Assembly (NCBI RefSeq): GCF_014197105.1
Contig: NZ_JACIEV010000004.1
Span: forward strand, 260,784-324,783
Source: Sphingomonas jinjuensis
GTDB taxonomy: Bacteria > Pseudomonadota > Alphaproteobacteria > Sphingomonadales > Sphingomonadaceae
Length of the DNA: 64,000 nucleotides
Direction: 5' to 3'
The position numbers were made by a program, and so were the translations under genes. Numbering within the stretch: position 1 is the stretch's first letter; every line of letters begins with the position of its first letter. The notes below the pieces were generated by a model. That model did no database searches and was not told the origin of the DNA. It worked only from the letters and a program-made list of their open reading frames with translations. This document shows, in pieces, positions 28,549-37,518 of the stretch.

Positions 28549-30462
28549 TCACTTGGAAGTAAAGCCGCCGACGCCCGCCACCGCCAGCTTCGCCGCAGGC
28601 ACCGCGGTCGCGGCGAAGCTGAGGCGCAGGAAGCGCGCCCGACGCGGCGTGGCGAACGCGATCCGCTGCGTCGACAGCGCATAGGCGATGTTGGCGAACT
28701 CGCCGCTCGCGCCCGGCTGCCAGCTTCGCCCATCGACGCTGGTCTCCACGACATAGCCCTTGGGCGGCGCCGCATCGGTCATCACCTGTCGCGACGGCGT
28801 CAGGCTGAAACCGGCCAGCATCTCCGCCTGGCCAAGGTCGAGCGTGACGCTCGCCGGCTTGCCCGCGACGGGCGCCGGTTGCGTCCAGATCGTCTTGGCA
28901 TCATTGTCGAGCAACACGTCGGCCCCAGGCGCCGACGCCGCCACGATCCGCCACCCGGCGGTCGACAACACGCTGGGATCGCTCGACACGATCGCCGGCA
29001 CCGGCACCGGCGCCACCGAACGGAACAGCGAAACCTCGCTGATCGCGGGGCAGGCCGTGCCCTCGAGGATGCGCAGTTGCAACCGCCGCGCGGTCACCGG
29101 CTGGGGCAGGCGGATGATCCGCTGCGCCGAGATGCACTCGTGGACCGCCAGCTCGCGCCAGGCACCGTCGATCTGAACGTCGACCGCGAATTTCGTCACC
29201 CGGATACCGAGCGGCAGATGCTCGCGGATACGGATCAGGTCGAACGCCCGCCCCGGCGGCAGGTCGAGCACCAGCGTCGCCTGCGTCACCTCGTCGGGTG
29301 TCGACCAATAGCTGTCGCGCCTGCCGTCGAGCACCTTGTCGGCCGCGAACGCCGATCCCCGCTCGTGGCTGGCATGCGCCACCGCGCCCTGCGCCAGATC
29401 GCTCGCGAAGCTCGCCCGGATCGCATCGCCGAAGCTTTTCAGGATCTTCGCATCCTGGTGGGGAATCCGCCCACGCCGGTCGGGCGGCAGGTTGAGGTGC
29501 ATGTTCGTGCCCCGCCCTACCGACGTGTCATAATAGCGGACCAGATTCTCGGGACTACGGACCTTCGAATCCTCGTCGCTGTGATAGAACCAGCCCGGCC
29601 GGATCGACGTGTTGGTCTCCGCCGGCCACCACAGCGGCGCCCCGCGGACGCCCGAGTTACCCTCCGCCTGAACGTAGGCGTGGTTGGGCATCGTCGGCCA
29701 GCACGGATCGCCGGCGATGCCGTCCTCGTTCCCGACCCAGCGAATATCGCTGCCCAAGGGATCGAAGGTGCAGGCCTTGGGCTGGTGCTGGTGGACCAGC
29801 GCGATGATCGACGGCCAATCGTAATAAGCCGGCGCGTCGATCTTCCGCGTCTCGCGCGCGCCGCCGTAATAGCCGTCGCCGCCGTTCGCCCCGTCGAACC
29901 AGAACTCGAACAGCTCGCCATAGCGCGTACACAGCTCGACGACCTGCTTGCGATAGTAATCGATATAGGCCGGTCGCCCATACTCGGCGTGGTTGCGGTC
30001 CCATGGCGACAGGTAGAGCCCGAACATCAGCCCGGCGCGCCGTGCCGCCTGCTCCAGCTCCCCGACGATATCGCCCTTGCCCTGCTTGTAGGGCGAGTTG
30101 CGGATGCAATGCTCGGTCAGCATCGTCGGCCACAGGCAGAAGCCGTCGTGGTGCTTCGCGGTCAGGATGATGCCGCGCATGTTCGCCGATTTCGCCGCAG
30201 CGACGATCTGGTCGGGGTCGAAATCGGTCGGGTTGAACAGCGCCGGGCTCTCGTCACCGAAGCCCCATTCCTTGTCGGTGAAGGTATTGATCGAAAAATG
30301 GATGAAGGCGTATTGCTCGTGGCCATGCCACGCGAGCTGGCGCGGCGACGGTGTCGCCCCCCAGGGCGTGGGCGCGCCGGTCCGGTCGCTCGCGGCGAAG
30401 GCGGGGGCGGCGGACAGCAGCGCGCCGGAGGCGACGAGGTGGCGGCGCGTAAGTTCGGTCAC
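28549..30462 (-). CDS. GH29 alpha-L-fucosidase with C-terminal discoidin-like (CBM32) modules
   Basis: 637 aa. A twin-Arg signal (TRRHLVASGALLSAAPAFA) suggests Tat export. The GH29 barrel carries TAKHHDGFCLW at 101-111 and the nucleophile Asp190 in EFWFDGANGG. Two beta-sandwich segments of the F5/8 type follow, around ADKVLDGRRDSYWSTPD and LLDNDAKTIWTQP. It should free alpha-linked L-fucose, which the next four genes import and oxidise. GTG at 30462 overlaps the preceding gene (GTGA). In plant complex N-glycans the fucose is alpha-1,3 to the core GlcNAc. Linkage preference cannot be told from sequence. Confidence 0.92.
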   Translation of the reverse strand: MTELTRRHLVASGALLSAAPAFAASDRTGAPTPWGATPSPRQLAWHGHEQYAFIHFSINTFTDKEWGFGDESPALFNPTDFDPDQIVAAAKSANMRGIILTAKHHDGFCLWPTMLTEHCIRNSPYKQGKGDIVGELEQAARRAGLMFGLYLSPWDRNHAEYGRPAYIDYYRKQVVELCTRYGELFEFWFDGANGGDGYYGGARETRKIDAPAYYDWPSIIALVHQHQPKACTFDPLGSDIRWVGNEDGIAGDPCWPTMPNHAYVQAEGNSGVRGAPLWWPAETNTSIRPGWFYHSDEDSKVRSPENLVRYYDTSVGRGTNMHLNLPPDRRGRIPHQDAKILKSFGDAIRASFASDLAQGAVAHASHERGSAFAADKVLDGRRDSYWSTPDEVTQATLVLDLPPGRAFDLIRIREHLPLGIRVTKFAVDVQIDGAWRELAVHECISAQRIIRLPQPVTARRLQLRILEGTACPAISEVSLFRSVAPVPVPAIVSSDPSVLSTAGWRIVAASAPGADVLLDNDAKTIWTQPAPVAGKPASVTLDLGQAEMLAGFSLTPSRQVMTDAAPPKGYVVETSVDGRSWQPGASGEFANIAYALSTQRIAFATPRRARFLRLSFAATAVPAAKLAVAGVGGFTSK

Positions 30463-32684
30463 CGTTGGGCTCCAGTCAAATGTTCGGGGATCAGCCAGGT
30501 TTCGGCGATCTGATGGCCGCGGCCGCTGCCGCCCATGCCGGGCGGGCGGGTCCAGCCCAGCGTCAGCGTGCCGCCCGCCGTCGCGGCGGCGGGGATCGCC
30601 ACCTCGACCGTCTCGGGATTGCGTGTGCGCGGGCGGTACGGGTGTAGTTCGATCGTATCATTGGCGACCAGCCGCATCGACAGCGCATAATCCTCGCCGG
30701 CCCAGGTCGCGACCAGCCGATAGCGCCGCCGGGGATCGAGCCCGGTATAGCGCAGCGTCAGCGGCGCATCGTACAGCGTCTCGGCATAGCTGATCTCGGA
30801 CATCCGCCAGCCATCGTCAGGCGTCCGGTCGGCGATGCCGTCGATCGCGCTGGCGAAGCCCGGCGGATCGGCGGCGAGGCCCGCTCCCCGCACCAGATGC
30901 GGCTCATGGTCGGGATCGCCCAGATCGTCGTACAGCGCCCCCTCGGCCGCCCGGGCATGATCGCCCAGCCGCACCAGCGCCGCCCGGTCGGTCGCCGCCC
31001 TGATCCGCGGGATCAACCAGTGCCGATCGTCGAGTGTCACGTCGACGCGATCAAGATTGGCCCCGCGCTCGACGCTCGACGCGCCGTATAGCGGAACGCT
31101 CAGCTGCAACCGAGCACCGGCATGAGGTCGCGCCGCCAACCCGAACAATCGCTTACGCAGTGCCTTCGCCTCGGCGCCGTCCGGCACCGCATAGGCCGCG
31201 ATCGCCACCGCCCCGTCGGCGCGCAGCAGTGCCGCCCGCGCCGCCGCATCGCGCCGCCGCGCCTCGCCCAGCCGCGCTCGCACCAGCGCATCATAGACCG
31301 CGCGATAGCGCAGGCTGTCGGCTTGCCAGCCGCTACCCTGCATCCGGTCGACCAGCGCCAGCGTCGCATCGATCGACGCATTCGCCGCCGGGTCGCCGAC
31401 CCAGTTGCGCTCGAGCGCGAACGCCGCCTCGCCCGCACGCACATCGCCGATCACGCTGCGCCCGTAATCCGCCATCAGGCTGCGCGGCTCGGCCTGCGGC
31501 TCCCACGCCAGCCGCATCCACAGAAACTGGTTGGCGTCGTCGTTCACCCCTTCCGAATAGGTCGTGAACCCGCTCGTCAGCGCCATGAAGCGGCGGAAGA
31601 TCGCGGTCATCGCCAGCGGCCGGGGATCGATCGGCTCGCGCCCCTCGGTCAGCGCGAAGGCGGGGTGCCAGCGATCGACCGGGAATTGCGCATGCATCGT
31701 GTGACCGATGTCGGGATAGAGCTCGATCGGATAGCGCGCGGGGATGCGTCGGAGCTGCACCGGCACGGGGTCGCGCGATTGCGGCCCGACGAACACCCCG
31801 GTCAGCCAGGCGGGCTGCCTCGCCAGCTCGGCGTAAAAGGCCTCGTAGCCCGCGGCATCGAACCCCTGCGTGGACAACCACACTCGCGCAGCGGGATTGG
31901 TCGCCCGCACCATCCGCGCCGCTTCCCCTGCAACGCCGAACAGCAGCGGCGGCGCGGTATGGCCGGGATCGCCACCTGGCATGTAGAAGGCGTCGATCTG
32001 CGGCAGCGCCCCGAGCAGATCCCGCAGCCGCGCCATCTCCGCCGCGGTCTCACCGGGTTTCCCATAGTCGCCGAGCAGCGGGTAATAGAGCGCGAAGTCG
32101 ATCCCCAAAGCGTGCGCGGCATTGCCGATCCCGCGCAGCGTCTCGATCGGCGGCGCGGGGAAGAGCGGGCTCGCCGCGGCATCGTCCGAAACCGGCGCGA
32201 TTACCTGCACCCCGCTCGCACCCCAGAGCGCCAGATCCTCGATCCGCCGCCTGAACATCGGCAGCGTCCAGGCGTCGTAGCTGTTGTTCTTGGCGCGATA
32301 GCCGATCTGGGTCAGCCGTCCCGCATAGACCGGTGCCTCATCGACCGGCCCCGCCACGGCAACCCCACCGCCGCGCCACGCCCTGAGCACCCAACCCGCG
32401 CCATAGACGAGCCCGCGTGTGCCCGCAGCGATGACGACGGTCACGCGCCCGACACGCCGCACCGCATAGCCCTCACCCGCCACCCCGGGGGAGCGCCAAC
32501 CGCGGCCGACGATCGCCTCGGCCTGCGCCGGGGGCGCCACCACCAGCATGTCGCGGCACCGTCCCCGCACCACGCGGGCGCCGCGCTCGTTCAGTCGCGT
32601 CGCCAGCAGATCGGCCGCGACGCCCTCTCCCGCGACGCAGCCGACCGGTGCCAGGCCTGCGATCAGCAGCGCCGCCGCGATCAC
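30459..32684 (-). CDS. Unclassified exported glycoside hydrolase-like protein
   Basis: 741 aa with a signal peptide (IAALLIAGLAPVGC; the Cys could be lipidated though the lipobox is imperfect). Residues about 20-130 resemble the alpha/beta N-terminal domain that precedes the barrel in GH20, GH67, GH84 and related families (AAGTRGLVYGAGWVLRAW). A TIM-barrel region follows (IGYRAKNNSYDAWTLPMFRRRIEDLALWGASGVQV, FYMPGGDPGHTAPP, VWLSTQGF, SEGVNDDANQFLW). A helical part and a C-terminal beta-sandwich (YTGLDPRRRYRLVATWAGED) end the protein. I do not recognise the CAZy family. It starts by GTG at 32684 overlapping the GH92 stop, and overlaps the fucosidase, so it belongs to the same degradation series. 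A hexosaminidase-like or endo-acting role on the chitobiose core is a hypothesis only. Confidence 0.65.
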   Translation of the reverse strand: MIAAALLIAGLAPVGCVAGEGVAADLLATRLNERGARVVRGRCRDMLVVAPPAQAEAIVGRGWRSPGVAGEGYAVRRVGRVTVVIAAGTRGLVYGAGWVLRAWRGGGVAVAGPVDEAPVYAGRLTQIGYRAKNNSYDAWTLPMFRRRIEDLALWGASGVQVIAPVSDDAAASPLFPAPPIETLRGIGNAAHALGIDFALYYPLLGDYGKPGETAAEMARLRDLLGALPQIDAFYMPGGDPGHTAPPLLFGVAGEAARMVRATNPAARVWLSTQGFDAAGYEAFYAELARQPAWLTGVFVGPQSRDPVPVQLRRIPARYPIELYPDIGHTMHAQFPVDRWHPAFALTEGREPIDPRPLAMTAIFRRFMALTSGFTTYSEGVNDDANQFLWMRLAWEPQAEPRSLMADYGRSVIGDVRAGEAAFALERNWVGDPAANASIDATLALVDRMQGSGWQADSLRYRAVYDALVRARLGEARRRDAAARAALLRADGAVAIAAYAVPDGAEAKALRKRLFGLAARPHAGARLQLSVPLYGASSVERGANLDRVDVTLDDRHWLIPRIRAATDRAALVRLGDHARAAEGALYDDLGDPDHEPHLVRGAGLAADPPGFASAIDGIADRTPDDGWRMSEISYAETLYDAPLTLRYTGLDPRRRYRLVATWAGEDYALSMRLVANDTIELHPYRPRTRNPETVEVAIPAAATAGGTLTLGWTRPPGMGGSGRGHQIAETWLIPEHLTGAQR

Positions 32685-34999
32685 GCCGGTGCGCGACCGA
32701 AAGACGGCGGGCGATCGGCCTTGTCGGAACCGAACGCCTTGTTGGGCTCGGCCCCCATCGCGAAGCGAAGCGTCCCGCCCTTCGCCAGCTCGGCATGAGC
32801 GATCCAGCTCTTCGTCCAAGGCCGCCCGTTCCACGTCACCGACTGGACATAGGGGGTGTCGGCACGGTTGCCCGGCGCCTCGATCGTCAACGACCGGCCG
32901 CCACCGACCTGGATCACCGCGCGCTCGAACAGCGGCGAGCCCAGCACATAGGCCGCCTCGACCGGATCGACCGGATAGAAGCCCAGCGCCGACAGCACGA
33001 ACCACGCGCTCATCTGGCCGCAGTCGTCGTTGCCGATGATGCCCTTGGGGGTATTCTGGTACATCTCGGTACACAGCCGCCGCACCATCGCCTGCGTCTT
33101 CCAGGGCGCGCCGACGTAGGCGTAGAGGTACGGCGCATGCTGGTCCGGCTCGTTGCCGTGCGCATATTGCCCGACCAGCCCGGCGATATCGGGCGGCGCA
33201 TTCTTGGGCAGCGTCGAGGGCGCGGTGAACAGCGCGTCGAGTCGCGCCTCGAACGCCTGATCCCCGCCCATATGCGCGATCAGGCCATAGACGTCGTGCT
33301 GGTTCAGGAACGTCGCCTGCCAGCCGTTCGCCTCGGTATAGTCGCGCCACCACGGCTTGGGCATATGTCCCAGCTGGATCGGGTCGTACGGCGTCCACCA
33401 GCTGCCGTCGGCGAGCCTGGGCCGGGCGAAGCCGATGCTGGCGTCGATGACGTTGCGCCAGTTGCCGCTGCGCTTCAGCAGCCGTGCGGCATCGTCGGCC
33501 TTCCCCGCGGCGCGGGCGAGATGCGACGACGCCCAGTCGTCATAGGCATATTCCTGCGTCCGGCTGACGCTCTCGAACACTTTGTCAGCAGGCACATAGC
33601 CCATCCGATCGTAGAGATCGCGACCGAGCGAATTGTCCTTGTCGGGCGCGCTGAAATCGAACGACCGCTTCGCGATCGCGGGCCACGCCGCGGCATAGTC
33701 CGCCGCGATCCCCTTCGCCTGCGCCTCCGCCAGCACGGACACGCCGTGCCAGCCGATCATCGTCCCCGTCTCCTTCGCCTGGAGCGGCCAGACCAGCGGG
33801 CCATAGGGCGATTGCGTGGTCTGGCGGATGATGTCGTCGACCAGGCTCTTGACCCGTCCAGGCGCTACCAGCGTCAGCAGCGGGTGGAGCGCGCGATACG
33901 TGTCCCACAGCGAATAGGTGCTGTACGCCGCGCCGCCTGCGGGCACGCGATGTACCTGCCCGTCCATGCCGGCATAGCGCCCGTCGACGTCGCTGAAGAG
34001 CGTCGGCGCCAGCTGCGCATGGTACAGCGCCGACGCCATGATCGTGCGCTGGTCCGCCGTCCCGCCCTCGACCGCGATGGTGCCCAGCGATGCCGCCCAC
34101 GCCCTTGCCGCCCGGCGCCGGACGCCGTCGAAGTCCCAAGCCTTCGCCTCCGCCGCCAGGTTCGCCCGTGCGCCCGCGACATCGACGCCGGAAATGCCGC
34201 AGCGGACCAGCAGCGGCGCGTCGCCGGCGCGGTCGTAATGCAGCACCACCTTCAGCCGCTTGCCCGCGACCTCGGTCGTTCCCGCCGGCTGCTCGGCATC
34301 CGCGTCGCCATAAAAGGTCACGCGATCGGGCTTGCGCGACAGCTGCATCGCGAAGTGGATCCGGCGTCCCTTGGCCCAGCGGTTGACGGTACGGCTACCG
34401 GTCAGCGTCCCGTCGCGATCGATGGCAAGGCTCGCGCCCTCGACCAGCGTGCCGCTATCCCATTTGTCGAGCACCATGTGCGCTAGGTCGACCAGCACAT
34501 GCCCCGCCCCCTTGAGGAAGGTATAGCGATGCCAGCCCGTCCGCTCGGTCGCGGTCAGCTCGGCGAGCACGCCGCTTTCCAGCCGGACGCGATAGTAACC
34601 CGGCTCCGCCAGCTCGTCCGAATAGCGCTGGCGATAGCCCGCGTCCGGCTGGTCGAGCGGCCCCGGCTCCAGCTTGACCGGCCCCGTCGTCGGCACCACC
34701 AGCACGTCGAGCATGTCGCCGATGCCCGTGCCCGACAGATGCGTGTGGCTGAACCCCATGATCGACGCGTCGCCATGGTGATAGCCCGAGCAGGTGTCCC
34801 ACCGCGCGATGTCGGTGTCGGGCGACAGCTGCACCATCCCGAACGGCAGCGTCGCGCCCGGATAGGTATGGCCGTCGCCGCCGGTGCCGACGAACAGGTT
34901 GGGCTTCGGCACCGGCAGCGGCGCGGCGATCGCGGGCAGCGCCGCGACCACCGCGCCGAGCGCGCTGCCGGCCAGCAACTGGCGGCGATCGATCGTCAT
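32681..34999 (-). CDS. GH92 alpha-mannosidase
   Basis: 772 aa. A twin-Arg-like signal (DRRQLLAGSALGAVVAALPAIA) precedes an N-terminal beta-sandwich (NLFVGTGGDGHTYPGATLPFGMVQLSPDT). The (alpha/alpha)6 barrel carries YSLWDTYRALHPLL, MIGWHG and the diagnostic GNDDCGQMSAWFVLSALGFYPV near 656-677. GH92 enzymes are calcium-dependent exo-alpha-mannosidases acting on N-glycan and yeast mannan branches. ATG at 34999 overlaps the GH3 stop. In this cluster it would strip the alpha-mannose arms. Confidence 0.95.
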   Translation of the reverse strand: MTIDRRQLLAGSALGAVVAALPAIAAPLPVPKPNLFVGTGGDGHTYPGATLPFGMVQLSPDTDIARWDTCSGYHHGDASIMGFSHTHLSGTGIGDMLDVLVVPTTGPVKLEPGPLDQPDAGYRQRYSDELAEPGYYRVRLESGVLAELTATERTGWHRYTFLKGAGHVLVDLAHMVLDKWDSGTLVEGASLAIDRDGTLTGSRTVNRWAKGRRIHFAMQLSRKPDRVTFYGDADAEQPAGTTEVAGKRLKVVLHYDRAGDAPLLVRCGISGVDVAGARANLAAEAKAWDFDGVRRRAARAWAASLGTIAVEGGTADQRTIMASALYHAQLAPTLFSDVDGRYAGMDGQVHRVPAGGAAYSTYSLWDTYRALHPLLTLVAPGRVKSLVDDIIRQTTQSPYGPLVWPLQAKETGTMIGWHGVSVLAEAQAKGIAADYAAAWPAIAKRSFDFSAPDKDNSLGRDLYDRMGYVPADKVFESVSRTQEYAYDDWASSHLARAAGKADDAARLLKRSGNWRNVIDASIGFARPRLADGSWWTPYDPIQLGHMPKPWWRDYTEANGWQATFLNQHDVYGLIAHMGGDQAFEARLDALFTAPSTLPKNAPPDIAGLVGQYAHGNEPDQHAPYLYAYVGAPWKTQAMVRRLCTEMYQNTPKGIIGNDDCGQMSAWFVLSALGFYPVDPVEAAYVLGSPLFERAVIQVGGGRSLTIEAPGNRADTPYVQSVTWNGRPWTKSWIAHAELAKGGTLRFAMGAEPNKAFGSDKADRPPSFGRAPA

Positions 35000-37518
35000 T
35001 TCGGCAACTCCTGCGCTGCGCCCGTCAGTTCGGTGTCGACCCATTGCCCGGCGCCGTCGCCCGGCTGGCCGCCACCGATCCAGATGCGATATCTGCCCGG
35101 CACCACCCGCCGCGTGCTGTCGCGCGACACGACCGACAGGCTGCGCGGCTCGATCGTCAGCGCGACGTTCTTCGCCTGACCCGGCTTCAGCGACACGCGC
35201 ACGAAGCCCGCCAGCTGGCGCTGCAACACCGCATCGGTGAACCCCGGCCTCTCGTCGCTCGCCGGCGGCACGACATAGGCCTGCACCACTTCCTCACCCG
35301 CACGCGCGCCGGCATTGGCCAGCCGCACCCGCACCGTCACCGGCGCGCCGACCGCGCCGCCGCTCGCCACGGCATCGCTATAGCCGAACCGCGTGAAGCT
35401 CAGGCCATGGCCGAACCCCCACAGCGGCGTGCCGGTGAAATAGCGGTAGGTCCGCTCCTTCATCCCATAGTCGACGAACGCCGGCAGGTCGCTCGTTGCG
35501 CGATAGAAGGTGACGGGCAACCGCCCCGACGGGTTGTTCGCGCCCGCCAGCGTGTCGGCCAGCGCCGTCCCGCCCGCCTGCCCCGGATACCAGCTCGCCA
35601 GGATCGCATCGGCGCTTGCCGGATCGACCGCCACCGCGCTGCCGCTCGCCAGCACCAGCACGACCGGTTTGCCCGTAGCGCGCACCGCCTCGATCAGCCG
35701 CACCTGCGCCGCGGGCAGCGCGATGTCGGTTCGATCGCCGCCGACGAAGCCCGGCACCTGCACCTGAAGCGCCTCGCCCTCCAGGTCGGGCGACAGGCCG
35801 GCGACGATCACCGCCACGTCCGCCGCCTTCGCCGCCGCGACGGCCTCGGCGATCAGCGGCTCGGCGGGCGGCATCCACGACAGGCGGATGCTCTCGTCCT
35901 CGCTGCGGTGGTCGAGATCGAGCACCAGCGGCTGAGCGCTCCCGTCGCTGTCGATCGCGATCTCGACGCGCCCCTTCGGCAGTACGCCGTCATGCAGCAC
36001 CCGCCCGCCCAGCGTCAGCTTCACCACATCGTGCTGCGTGCAGTCCTTCCAGCACTGCGCCTGGTCGACCACCAGTCGATAGCGCCCCGGCCCCGGCGGC
36101 GTGAACTCCGCCATCCAGTGCCCGTGCCAGCCCGTCACCGGCAGACCCGACCGCGGTGCCATGCGGTTGAGGTCGAGGTCGATACGCCGCTCGGCCCGTG
36201 TCTCCACCGTCTTGCCACCGACGCCGTAGGTCGCGCTCAGACCCCGCAGCGCCGTCTCCGGCACGACCACCGCCGCGCCATCCGCTAGCACCGATCCTTG
36301 CGCATAGGCGACGCTGCCGAACCGGGCCCGCAGCCCGGCAAGCGGGGTCACCGGCGCCGCGGCGCTGCCATGGTAATTGCCCTGCAACACGCCAAGGTCG
36401 TCGGCATTGGCCCCGATCACCGCCAGCTTCGTCGTCGGCTTCAGCGGCAACAGATCGCCCTCGTTCTTCAGCAGCACGATTCCCTTGCGCGCCGCCTCAA
36501 GCGCGATGGCGCGATGCGCCGGCGTATCCACCTCGGTCGGCTTGATCGACGACCAGCGCGATGTCCCGCCGAACGCGATCCCCAGGTCGCGCCGCGCCGT
36601 CAGCGAACGCACCAGCGCCGTGTCGACCTCCGCCTCGCTGACCAGCCCGCGTCGCACCGCCTCGGGCAACGCCGCATAGGTCGTCCCGCAATTGAGGTCG
36701 TTCCCGCCGCGGATCGCTGCGGCGGCAGCTCCTGCGCCGTCGAGACGATAATGGTGGAAGCTATGGATATTCCCCACCGCATCGCAATCGGACACCGTGA
36801 AGCCGGTGAAGCCCCAATCCTTGCGCAGCCGGTCGATCATCAGCGACGGCAGCGCGCACACCGGCGTGCCGTGGATCGAGTTATACGCACACATCACCGA
36901 GCGCGCCTTGCCCTCGGTCACCGCCAGCCGGAACGCGGGCAGATAGGTCGCCTCCAGGTCGCGCGGGGAAGGATCGACGTCGAACCCGTCACGCCCGGCC
37001 TCCGGCCCGCTGTGGACCGCGAAATGCTTGGGCGTCGCGATCACCTTGGGCTGCGCGGGATCCGGCCCCTGCAATCCGCGGACGAACGCCACGCCGAGCC
37101 GCCCCGTCAGATAGGGATCCTCGCCATAGGTTTCCTGCCCCCGCCCCCAGCGTGGATCGCGGAAGATGTTGATGTTGGGCGACCAGATCGTCAGCCCTTC
37201 ATAGATGCGTCGATCCGCCGATGCCGGACGGGCGTTGAACTTGGCCCGCGCCTCGGTCGCGACGACGTCGCCGACTCGGCCGAGAAGCTCGACGTCCCAC
37301 GTCGCCGCCAGCCCGATCGCCTGCGGAAACACCGTCGCGCGGCCGTTGCGCGCGAGGCCGTGCAGCCCCTCGTTCCACCAGTCATAGGCGGGCAGCCGAG
37401 CCTTCGCATCCGCCGGCGCGGTCGATTGCAGCTGCGCCGCCTTCTCCTCGATCGTCATCGCCGCGACCGCCGCGGTGACGGGGTCGGCCGCCTGCGCCGC
37501 CAGCACCAACCAGATCAT
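34996..37518 (-). CDS. GH3 beta-glycosidase, beta-xylosidase-like
   Basis: 840 aa. The N-terminal barrel has EGLHGLARNG, SPNINIFRDPRWGRGQETYGEDP, KHFAVHSGPE and the nucleophile Asp244 in FTVSDCDAVGN. The VSDCD form is typical of plant-type GH3 beta-xylosidases. A PA14-like insert (about 430-550) lies inside the second domain, and a fibronectin-III-like C-terminus follows (GLSFTRFGYSD onward). A short N-terminal hydrophobic stretch may export it. ATG at 37518 overlaps the beta-mannosidase stop. In a plant N-glycan scheme it would remove the beta-1,2-xylose. Beta-glucosidase activity is an alternative. Confidence 0.87.
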   Translation of the reverse strand: MIWLVLAAQAADPVTAAVAAMTIEEKAAQLQSTAPADAKARLPAYDWWNEGLHGLARNGRATVFPQAIGLAATWDVELLGRVGDVVATEARAKFNARPASADRRIYEGLTIWSPNINIFRDPRWGRGQETYGEDPYLTGRLGVAFVRGLQGPDPAQPKVIATPKHFAVHSGPEAGRDGFDVDPSPRDLEATYLPAFRLAVTEGKARSVMCAYNSIHGTPVCALPSLMIDRLRKDWGFTGFTVSDCDAVGNIHSFHHYRLDGAGAAAAAIRGGNDLNCGTTYAALPEAVRRGLVSEAEVDTALVRSLTARRDLGIAFGGTSRWSSIKPTEVDTPAHRAIALEAARKGIVLLKNEGDLLPLKPTTKLAVIGANADDLGVLQGNYHGSAAAPVTPLAGLRARFGSVAYAQGSVLADGAAVVVPETALRGLSATYGVGGKTVETRAERRIDLDLNRMAPRSGLPVTGWHGHWMAEFTPPGPGRYRLVVDQAQCWKDCTQHDVVKLTLGGRVLHDGVLPKGRVEIAIDSDGSAQPLVLDLDHRSEDESIRLSWMPPAEPLIAEAVAAAKAADVAVIVAGLSPDLEGEALQVQVPGFVGGDRTDIALPAAQVRLIEAVRATGKPVVLVLASGSAVAVDPASADAILASWYPGQAGGTALADTLAGANNPSGRLPVTFYRATSDLPAFVDYGMKERTYRYFTGTPLWGFGHGLSFTRFGYSDAVASGGAVGAPVTVRVRLANAGARAGEEVVQAYVVPPASDERPGFTDAVLQRQLAGFVRVSLKPGQAKNVALTIEPRSLSVVSRDSTRRVVPGRYRIWIGGGQPGDGAGQWVDTELTGAAQELPK

